Source of the DNA: Bacteroidota bacterium
GTDB taxonomy: Bacteria > Bacteroidota > Bacteroidia > Bacteroidales > Prolixibacteraceae
Length of the DNA: 49,027 bases
Direction: 5' to 3'
Assembly (NCBI GenBank): GCA_030698405.1
Contig: JAUYMU010000115.1
Coordinates: forward strand, 1-49,027
This document shows, piece after piece, positions 43,048-49,027 of the stretch. A model generated the notes under the pieces. The model searched no databases. It worked only from the letters and a program-made list of their open reading frames with translations, and was not told the DNA's origin. The stretch's first letter is position 1. The number at the start of each line of letters is the position of its first letter. A program made the translations under genes and the position numbers.

Positions 43048-44367
43048 ATGATCGAAACGATTTCGCCCGAGATGAAAAAATGGAGGCTGCAAATATTTTC
43101 ACTCACCTGGATGGCCTATTTTGGGATGTATTTTTGTCGGAAAAATTTCAGTGTGGTGATGCCGGTAATGAGCCGCGAACTGCACACCTCCAAAGACGAA
43201 TTTGCATTAGTTATTACCATTTACAGTGTCATGTACATGCTGGGGCAGTTTCTGAACGGTTATCTGAGCGACCGCCACGGACCACGGCTGATCGTTGGCA
43301 TTGGGTTGCTCCTTTCGGTTATTGCAAACCTTGCGATGGGCTGGATGGGAACCCTCGGTTCATTTGTATTTTTAATGGGACTGAATGGATTTGGCCAATC
43401 AACCGGCTGGTCGGGACTGATAAAAAACCTGACGCCCTGGTTTAAAAAGAAGGAGCGCGGGGTAATGATGTCGTTCTGGACTACCTGCTACGTAATTGGT
43501 GGAATGGCAGCTACTGCATTTGCTACTTATTGGCTTTCCAATCAAAATATATTGGCTGATTTATCCTGGAGACGCGCTTTTCTGGCACCGGCGATTCTAT
43601 TGCTGGTCATATCATTGGGATACATTGTTTTTGCCCGAAACAACCCAGCAGATGTTGGTTTGGAACCTTTTGAAAAAGACACGAGCACTAAAAAAGGAAA
43701 GCGGAAAGAGAAAGAAGCACAGCTGGCTGTACTGAAAAACGGCGCTGTCTGGATTGCCGCAGCCATGTACTTTTTCGTCAAATTTACGCGCTACGCATTT
43801 CTGTTCTGGCTTCCGCTTTATTTGTCGGAAGCGCTCCTTTATTCAGATCAGCGGGCAGGCTACACTTCAATCGCTTACGAGGCTTTCGGATTTCTGGGCA
43901 TTTTGGCAGCGGGTTATGCCTCCGATTACTTGTATCAAACCCGGCGGTTTCCGGTAAGTTCAATCATGCTGTTCGGGTTGGCGTTTGTATTGTTCCTGCA
44001 ACCGTATCTCATGCCACTGGGCATTGTTCCAACCATTATTTCCATCGGACTCATCGGCTTTTTTACTTATGGCCCCGATTCACTGATGTCCGGTGCGGCA
44101 GCCATGGATATCGGCAAAAATCACGGAGCCGCCTTGGCAGCCGGTCTCATCAACGGAGTTGGCTCTGCGGGGCAGTTGCTTTCGCCGTTTGCAGTAGCTT
44201 TTGTTTCTACCAAATATGGATGGAATGCATTGTTTCAATTGTTCGTGGTTGTTGCTTTGATCGCCGCCTTTTTACTTATCCTGAAATGGAATTACGGCAA
44301 AGAAAATCAGGAAATAATAGAACCAGAACCGACTATGGATTTGAAATACGCTGAAACGAATTTCTGA
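43048..44367 (+). CDS. organophosphate:phosphate antiporter-family MFS carrier
   Basis: A 439-residue, 12-helix transporter of the OPA family (GlpT, UhpT, PgtP, UhpC). YFCRKNFSVVMP carries Arg31 and FTRYAFLFWLPLYL carries Arg248, the two positions that in GlpT bind the phosphate group (Arg45, Arg269). GYLSDRHGPR is the MFS motif A loop. Between phnX and phnW, the likely cargo is 2-aminoethylphosphonate or another phosphonate, moved inward across the inner membrane. Glycerol-3-phosphate or phosphoglycerate cannot be excluded by sequence alone. Confidence 0.85.
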   Translation: MIETISPEMKKWRLQIFSLTWMAYFGMYFCRKNFSVVMPVMSRELHTSKDEFALVITIYSVMYMLGQFLNGYLSDRHGPRLIVGIGLLLSVIANLAMGWMGTLGSFVFLMGLNGFGQSTGWSGLIKNLTPWFKKKERGVMMSFWTTCYVIGGMAATAFATYWLSNQNILADLSWRRAFLAPAILLLVISLGYIVFARNNPADVGLEPFEKDTSTKKGKRKEKEAQLAVLKNGAVWIAAAMYFFVKFTRYAFLFWLPLYLSEALLYSDQRAGYTSIAYEAFGFLGILAAGYASDYLYQTRRFPVSSIMLFGLAFVLFLQPYLMPLGIVPTIISIGLIGFFTYGPDSLMSGAAAMDIGKNHGAALAAGLINGVGSAGQLLSPFAVAFVSTKYGWNALFQLFVVVALIAAFLLILKWNYGKENQEIIEPEPTMDLKYAETNF

Positions 44368-44830
44368 CTAAATGAAACGAACATGCTGCGGAAATAATTT
44401 CAAAGCTGGCGGCACAAAAAGAGAATGAAAATTAATGTTTAAAGAGAAAGCGTTCTGGCATGTGAGTTCCATCCGAACGCTATAATAATAAATTAATTAA
44501 TACCGTTGTTTTCGGATGAATTAGGGTTGTTTCGTACCTACGGCACGAAGAGCGTTGTGGTCAATCGTTTTTCTACAAATATTTCGTGACTTCGGCGTGA
44601 GCGTTCGACTGAGCTCACGCCGAAGTCTCAGTCGAACGCCGCTGGCATTAATTTGTTCTAATTAACCGAAACTCCTAATTGGTGATTGCTCCAGAGGAGC
44701 AAAATATTTATATAAAAAGAAAAGAGTTAAAGGAAGTCGTCCGCGCGAAAGCCTTTTTCAGGGCAAAACCCATCTTTCGGACGAAACAACATTGACCTTC
44801 AACAAAGTAATTACATAAAATCAATCCAAT
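44368..44830. other. long leader of phnW with competing hairpins
   Basis: This gene-free stretch of 463 bp holds two mutually exclusive perfect stems: ACTTCGGCGTGAGC (44589-44602) with 44613-44626, and GCGTTCGACTGAG (44601-44613) with CTCAGTCGAACGC (44627-44639). The segment 44601-44602 plus 44613 is shared, so only one can form. A further stem TCGTCCG (44737-44743) with CGGACGA (44778-44784) lies 47 bp before phnW. This can be a leader switch or a dispersed Bacteroidota palindrome; the sequence cannot decide. Confidence 0.5.
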
Positions 44831-45934
44831 ATGGACAATAAACTATTCACCCCCGGACCATTAAATACAAAACTTTCAGTAAAAGAAGCCATGCTTCACG
44901 ACATGGGCTCGCGCGACAAGGAATTTCTGGAAGTCGTAAAAGAAATTCGAAGCGAATTGCTTGTCATTGCCGGTTTAACTCCGGATGATGGATACGATAC
45001 TGTGCTGATGCAGGGTTCCGGAACTTTTGGAGTTGAATCGGTCATTTCAACAGCGATTCCCTCCGACGGACATTTGCTACTGATTACCAACGGTGCCTAT
45101 GGCGACCGGATCAGACAAATGGCTGAGATTTACGGTATCAAAACTTCGACTTTAAGTTACCGCGAAAACATTGTTCCACCGACTCAGGATGTAAAATTGG
45201 CCTTGAAAACGGATAAAACGATCACTCACGTAGCCATTGTTCACTGCGAAACAACCACAGGAATATTCAATGATATTGAAGGTGTTGGTATGCTGGCCCG
45301 AAAGTATAACAAAGTTTATATTGTTGACGCGATGAGCAGTTTTGGCGCTGTCCCAATCGACCTGAAGGCACTCGACATCGATTTTCTGATTTCATCATCA
45401 AACAAATGCATTGAAGGTGTTCCCGGTTTTTCATTTGTAATTTGCAAAACCAATACGCTTGAAACCTGTATGGGACAAGCCAGAACAGTATCGCTCGATT
45501 TATACAGCCAGTGGATTGACATGCAAAAGAACAACCAGTTCCGCTTTACCCCGCCGATTCAATCTGTTTTGGCTTTCCGCAAAGCCATCGAAGAATTACA
45601 AGCGGAAGGTGGAATTGGAAAACGATCGGAACGGTATCAACAAAACTACCGTAGATTAATTGAAGGCACCGAAGCGATCGGACTGAAGACCTATCTGGAT
45701 AAAAAAGATCAGGGCTATATTATTACTTCATTTCTGTTTCCTGAACATCCAAATTTCGATTTCACCCGTTTTTACGAAAGCCTGCACCAGCGCAGGCAAG
45801 TGATCTACCAGGGAAAACTGAGCGATACCAACTGTTTCAGGATTGGAAATATTGGGCAGCTATTTATCGAAGACATTGATCGGTTGCTTATCGCTATCCA
45901 AGAGGTGATAGTTGAAATGGATGTCAGATTTTGA
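44831..45934 (+). CDS. phnW: 2-aminoethylphosphonate:pyruvate aminotransferase
   Basis: A 367-residue class V PLP aminotransferase that turns AEP and pyruvate into phosphonoacetaldehyde and alanine. It starts LFTPGPLNTKLSVKEAM, has MQGSGTFGVESV near residue 60, VDAMSSFGAVP with Asp166 for the PLP ring, and SSSNKCIEGVPGF with Lys192 as Schiff-base lysine. The C-terminus carries the small-domain Arg (FRIGNIGQL). Length and motifs match PhnW closely. It follows phnX and the carrier after a 463-bp leader and may have its own promoter. Confidence 0.95.
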   Translation: MDNKLFTPGPLNTKLSVKEAMLHDMGSRDKEFLEVVKEIRSELLVIAGLTPDDGYDTVLMQGSGTFGVESVISTAIPSDGHLLLITNGAYGDRIRQMAEIYGIKTSTLSYRENIVPPTQDVKLALKTDKTITHVAIVHCETTTGIFNDIEGVGMLARKYNKVYIVDAMSSFGAVPIDLKALDIDFLISSSNKCIEGVPGFSFVICKTNTLETCMGQARTVSLDLYSQWIDMQKNNQFRFTPPIQSVLAFRKAIEELQAEGGIGKRSERYQQNYRRLIEGTEAIGLKTYLDKKDQGYIITSFLFPEHPNFDFTRFYESLHQRRQVIYQGKLSDTNCFRIGNIGQLFIEDIDRLLIAIQEVIVEMDVRF

Positions 45935-46079
45935 AATATTTGTACCTTTTTAGTGATTTGCATCTTCTCAATTGCTTCATTTGGATTAATGAGGTAACCT
46001 AAAAAAGGGATAGGATGATGACACTCATTTAAGGATTGAAGATGCTTTGTTTGATCACTGTCCGGATAAATACCCAATA

Positions 46080-46111
46080 CAAAAAACCCCTTCCGGCTTA
46101 AAGAAGAGGTT
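46080..46111 (-). terminator. Rho-independent terminator (minus strand)
   Basis: On the minus strand, AACCTCTTC (46111-46103) pairs with GAAGGGGTT (46093-46085), with one G-U pair, and is followed by six T residues. It lies 3' of the minus-strand gene at 46153. The rest of 45935-46152 holds no gene. Confidence 0.75.
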
Positions 46112-46152
46112 TCGATCTTGAGTATTAACTAATCAATGAACAACCGCAACAA

Positions 46153-46500
46153 TTATTTTGATGCCTGAAGTTCAATTTTTACCTGATTGGTTTTTGCATT
46201 GATGTTGAATGTTTTCTCGTTTTTATTGTACGAGGTGTAGCTTGCAACCAGTTTGCATGGTCCAGCTTTTAGGTTGTTGATTACAAAATGGCCATCAAAA
46301 TCGGTGTAAGTTTTAATATCTGAACCTTCAATTTTAACCTCTACGCCAACCAGAGATTCACCTGAAACTTCGTCAATAATGTTTCCGCTTAATGAAAGTA
46401 CTGCGGCTTCCGCTTTTGATCCTGTTTTGCTTTCTGATTTTTCTGCAAATGCCGATGTGGCTACAAATGCTACAAGAACGGCAAAAATTACTTTTTTCAT
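46153..46500 (-). CDS. small exported carboxypeptidase-regulatory-like domain protein
   Basis: A 115-residue protein with signal peptide (1-19, ending SAFA) and one carboxypeptidase-D-regulatory-like domain: LSGNIIDEVSGESLVGVEVK, then TYTDFDGHFVINNLKAG. This domain normally sits at the N-terminus of TonB receptors; here it stands alone. It may be a periplasmic accessory of an outer-membrane transporter. It carries no catalytic residues. The neighbour 46679 is in the same direction, but a 178-bp gap separates them. Confidence 0.75.
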   Translation of the reverse strand: MKKVIFAVLVAFVATSAFAEKSESKTGSKAEAAVLSLSGNIIDEVSGESLVGVEVKIEGSDIKTYTDFDGHFVINNLKAGPCKLVASYTSYNKNEKTFNINAKTNQVKIELQASK

Positions 46501-46655
46501 GACTGTATTTTTTTTGTTTGTTATTTCCTGTTTACATCATCAAAAGTACATCCCGATGATTACAGCTGAATTAAGCTTCGATTAAAGTTTTGTTACAAAT
46601 ACAGAAAGAGTTCCAAATTTCAGGTTCAAGGTTCAAGTGGCGACACGGCCAACTC

Positions 46656-46681
46656 TGACCACTGTGACTGACCACTGATCA
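46656..46681. repeat. 13-bp period repeat over a stop codon
   Basis: TGACCACTGTGAC (46656-46668) is followed by TGACCACTGATCA (46669-46681). It overlaps the stop codon of the minus-strand gene at 46679. The unit matches the 13-bp repeat at 14947-14972 at 11 of 13 positions in the best rotation. Confidence 0.55.
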
Positions 46682-47170
46682 CTCTTTTTTCGGTTTTTCC
46701 GGATACTCACGTTCACTTACAATCTCACCATTCTTGCCGAAGTTGCGCCACTTGCCAACTTTTTCGCCCATGTTGTAATGCAATTCGTAAAGCAGGTTTC
46801 CACTTGCATCCCAAATCATCCAGGCACCATGTTTCAATCCTTCTTTGTAATTGGCCAAACCGGTAAGGACTTTCTGATCGTTGTAAGTAATCCACGATCC
46901 GTGCATCAGGTTATTCTTGTAGGATCTTACTTCGTTCAGCAAACCATTTTCGAAATAAACATTTGCGGTACCATTCTTTAAACCGTTCTCCAGGTTCAGC
47001 TCAATTTTAATTTTGCCATTCGGAAAATGAGTTACATATCTTCCGGTATAAGCCACGCTGTCGGCATAATAAATACCGTTAATTTCTTTTAGTTCCTGTG
47101 CACTGGCTGCAAAAAATAGCAAGCCGATCAATCCGATTAACAACCCAAATTTCTTCATGACATTCTTCAT
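46679..47170 (-). CDS. secreted MORN/YwqK-type repeat protein
   Basis: A 163-residue exported protein (signal peptide about 1-25, ending SAQE). The rest is built of MORN-like repeats of the YwqK type: FPNGKIKIELNLENGLKNG, YFENGLLNEVRSYKNNLMHG, YKEGLKHGAWMIWDASG and NMGEKVGKWRNFGKNG. YwqK proteins are labelled as antitoxins in databases, but in Bacteroidota this repeat occurs widely in secreted proteins of unknown function, and no toxin is adjacent here. A second in-frame ATG at 47158 is an equally good start. Confidence 0.75.
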   Translation of the reverse strand: MKNVMKKFGLLIGLIGLLFFAASAQELKEINGIYYADSVAYTGRYVTHFPNGKIKIELNLENGLKNGTANVYFENGLLNEVRSYKNNLMHGSWITYNDQKVLTGLANYKEGLKHGAWMIWDASGNLLYELHYNMGEKVGKWRNFGKNGEIVSEREYPEKPKKE

Positions 47171-47286
47171 TTTATTTTTACTTTTTTCTATTCAATCGCT
47201 GGTAATACCCTGTGATACAATTGTTGCTCCAGAAAGCGGCAGAGCCGCAGCATATTTGTAGTATAAATGAGAAATAGAAGCAACCA

Positions 47287-47396
47287 AAGGTGCATCGCAC
47301 CGAAATAAATTACCAATTGCTTCAATATTACGGTGCGATGCACCTTCTGGATTCGCCTATTATCTAAAACTACAAATATTTCGGTGCGCTGCACCT
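47287..47396. repeat. three palindromic repeats of the GGTGC-n3-GCACC type
   Basis: AAGGTGCATCGCACCG (47287-47302) forms a perfect 16-bp inverted repeat with CGGTGCGATGCACCTT (47331-47346). A third copy, CGGTGCGCTGCACCT, lies at 47382-47396. Each copy is itself a 5-bp palindrome with a 3-nt loop. The core also occurs inverted in the hairpin at 42054-42066. The whole gap 47171-47478 holds no gene. Confidence 0.65.
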
Positions 47397-47411
47397 GATG
47401 TTATTTTAAAA

Positions 47412-47451
47412 GATCTCCACCAGCCCCGAGGACTCGGGACTGGTGGAGATC
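47412..47451 (-). terminator. long hairpin, terminator of the beta-helix gene
   Basis: GATCTCCACCAG (47412-47423) pairs with CTGGTGGAGATC (47440-47451), and CCCGAG (47425-47430) with CTCGGG (47433-47438) extends the stem after one mismatch. On the minus strand TTTT follows. It lies 28 bp past the stop of the gene at 47479. Confidence 0.65.
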
Positions 47452-47478
47452 CTGAATTCTGTGTTATCTTTAATTTCC

Positions 47479-49027
47479 TTATTTCGAAATCATTTTAACC
47501 ACTTTCTGGTCGTTGCCATTTACAACTTTTGCAAAATACAATCCTTTTGGAAGTGCAGAACCGTCAAATGAAAAGCGGTGTTTGCCTTCTGCAAGGTTAC
47601 CTTCCTGAAGATTTGCAACTGTGCGACCGGCCATATCAATTACGGAAACACGAACATACGAAGCTTTTTCAAGCTGAAGTTCGATGGTTGTACTTCCGCT
47701 GAAAGGGTTCGGGTAATTCACCAATTTGGTTTCAGATGAAACAATTGATGGTTTAGCTGATGTAGTGAACCAATATGAAGCATTGAATACCGGTGAACCT
47801 GCTAGCGGTTGGAAGTTTGGCGAAGCCAAATTAAATGGATTGGTAATTTTTGCTTCTGCATCGGTTGCCAGCATTTTGTTTTTGTTGGCTGCATTAAGAT
47901 ACCAGCTTTCAATCTGAGCAACAGTCATTGTTGACGCATCGCCATATTTGTTCCCATAAATACCGCCGATGATGTTGTTTTTCAATACCAGTTCACCTGC
48001 TATTGCAGCAGCATGTGTTGGCGACGATTCGAGACGAACCCCGCGACCCCAGCCAAGGAACAATGAATTGTAAATTGAAATGCGGCTTGCCCTACGGATA
48101 CGCATTGCAGCACCGTCTTTGTGATTTTGCGGGTTTGAAGTGTAAGTAGCAAGGTCTTTCGATGCACCAAAAGCGCTTATGTTGCTGAAAATGGCTTTGG
48201 TCAACGGGGTAAGTTCCGTTCCGCTGCTATTGTTGTCCGATTCGAAAGCATTCGCAGTGTCGGTGTCAACAATCGCGGGGTCGCGCATGATCAAACCAAA
48301 CTGAACCATTCCGCTGAATCCGTTATCGGTATCGAAATCATCATCTTCGGTACGGTACGAAATCAGGTATTTGGCATTAACAGCTCCTCCGAACCATTCG
48401 AATCCATCGTCGCCGGAATAGGAAACCTGAACATATTCAATACGGGTTCCGCTACCTACAGAGTTTAATGTCAAACCATTTACCTCGCTGCCAGTAGCAA
48501 CTTCATAACCCGGGAATTCGATGCGGACATAAGCCAAAACTCCTGAATTGTCTTCGTTGTTTGTGCCTCCGTATTCCGAACCAATTCCGCCTTCGGCAAC
48601 ACCTGTTCCACCGGCAAGGTTGTTTATTCCGTTACCGCAAATTACAAGGCCACCCCAATCGCTGTTACTCCTGAAACCTGCTCCCTGCGAAGAGGTGAAA
48701 ACAATGGGTTGAGTGCGTGTACCTACTGCCATAATTTTTGCGCCACGTTCAATCGCAAGAACGCTCTTGTTGGTTCCACGGATGACAGTTCCCGGTTCGA
48801 TGGTCAAGGTTGCGCCATTGTCAACGTAAACCCATCCGTCGAGTTTTATTGTTCCGCTCCAGGTTTCGTTGGCAGTAATGTGCAGGCCACCGCTGCGGGT
48901 AAACTGACCATTACCTTTGGTCGCCGTATAAGTTTCCGGATAATTTGTATTTACCGGATCCCAGTTGGCCCAGCCTTCAGACCAGTTGTTTACGCCGTCA
49001 AAAGCGCCTACGTAGCTAACCTTCTGA
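47479..49027 (-). CDS. T9SS beta-helix surface protein, 5' part outside window
   Basis: The frame stays open from the stop at 47479 to the window edge, so the gene is cut at its 5' end and the TTG at 48807 is not a real start. The visible part contains GTIKLDGWVYVDNGATLTIE and GTVIRGTNKSVLAI, the entry segment of a family of large secreted beta-helix proteins, then parallel-helix rungs and an acidic, Asp-rich stretch (EDDDFDTDNG). The last 80 residues (LVNYPNPFSGSTTIELQLE ... KMISK) are a type A T9SS sorting domain. It resembles the lipoprotein at 28227 in its entry segment. Partners of this type often accompany TonB receptors. No catalytic motif is seen. Confidence 0.8.
   Translation of the reverse strand, partial: QKVSYVGAFDGVNNWSEGWANWDPVNTNYPETYTATKGNGQFTRSGGLHITANETWSGTIKLDGWVYVDNGATLTIEPGTVIRGTNKSVLAIERGAKIMAVGTRTQPIVFTSSQGAGFRSNSDWGGLVICGNGINNLAGGTGVAEGGIGSEYGGTNNEDNSGVLAYVRIEFPGYEVATGSEVNGLTLNSVGSGTRIEYVQVSYSGDDGFEWFGGAVNAKYLISYRTEDDDFDTDNGFSGMVQFGLIMRDPAIVDTDTANAFESDNNSSGTELTPLTKAIFSNISAFGASKDLATYTSNPQNHKDGAAMRIRRASRISIYNSLFLGWGRGVRLESSPTHAAAIAGELVLKNNIIGGIYGNKYGDASTMTVAQIESWYLNAANKNKMLATDAEAKITNPFNLASPNFQPLAGSPVFNASYWFTTSAKPSIVSSETKLVNYPNPFSGSTTIELQLEKASYVRVSVIDMAGRTVANLQEGNLAEGKHRFSFDGSALPKGLYFAKVVNGNDQKVVKMISK

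Noticed and set aside
32896-45934. C-P lyase (phnG-phnM) or phosphonopyruvate pathway genes
   Set aside because: I looked for them in the phosphonate locus and none of the frames matches. Only the phosphonatase route is present.
46679-47170. Functional toxin-antitoxin module from the YwqK-type protein
   Set aside because: The protein is exported and repeat-based, and no toxin gene is adjacent, so the database label is not support.
1-49027. CRISPR arrays
   Set aside because: No series of regularly spaced direct repeats with unique spacers was seen; the short tandem repeats have no spacers.

Overview
The window looks like a chromosomal segment of a Bacteroidota bacterium, most likely from the Bacteroidales/Marinilabiliales side. 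The evidence is a SusC/SusD pair, TonB-dependent receptors with carboxypeptidase-D-like N-termini, three proteins with type IX secretion (T9SS) C-terminal sorting domains, many short-leader lipoproteins, TAnnTTTG promoter boxes and weak ribosome binding sites. I cannot name a genus from the sequence alone. I found no rRNA, tRNA or CRISPR array.

Region 1 (1-7.8 kb) is accessory. It holds a structured leader with a strong terminator, an IS-type DDE transposase, and two tandem paralogous secreted proteins followed by a T9SS-exported protein with a papain-like Cys/His signature. An archaeal-type ATPase gene follows, flanked by direct repeats that duplicate the 3' end of the neighbouring outer-membrane-protein gene. 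Region 2 (8-25.3 kb) is mostly housekeeping. It carries an MFS/POT-like transporter, a CtpA-type protease and a membrane-tethered receiver protein. A periplasmic GMC dehydrogenase operon follows, with a nine-heme cytochrome and a 35-residue lipoprotein gene not previously called. The region then has a PocR-PAS-GAF histidine kinase, a T9SS M1 aminopeptidase, a hairpin array, an orphan antitoxin, RNase R, a TetR regulator, an LpxH-like phosphoesterase and a MurG-like glycosyltransferase.

Region 3 (25.4-31.6 kb) reads as an organophosphate-scavenging locus: a TonB receptor, a beta-helix lipoprotein, a purple-acid-phosphatase-like enzyme and a beta-propeller phytase lipoprotein. It ends at a MITE-like inverted repeat and a Lys-rich histone-H1-like gene.

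Region 4 (32.9-45.9 kb) is the most notable part. In one direction it encodes two exported phosphoesterases (a Tat-exported calcineurin-like enzyme and a secreted PHP-fold enzyme), a class III PLP enzyme resembling the hydroxy-aminoethylphosphonate ammonia-lyase PbfA, a secreted unknown, and a SusC/SusD pair. These are followed by phosphonoacetaldehyde hydrolase (PhnX), an organophosphate-antiporter-family MFS carrier and 2-aminoethylphosphonate:pyruvate aminotransferase (PhnW). My reading is a Sus-type utilisation locus for phosphonate esters. Surface enzymes would release 2-aminoethylphosphonate (AEP) or its hydroxylated form, SusCD and the MFS carrier would import it, PhnW and the PbfA-like enzyme would both make phosphonoacetaldehyde, and PhnX would release phosphate. 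No C-P lyase and no oxygen-dependent hydroxylase is present, so the route would work without oxygen. The enzymes PhnX and PhnW are recognised with confidence; the coupling to SusCD and the exported esterases is inference from gene order.

Region 5 (46-49 kb) holds a small carboxypeptidase-regulatory-like protein, a MORN/YwqK-type secreted protein, palindromic repeats, and the 3' part of a T9SS beta-helix protein that runs off the window.
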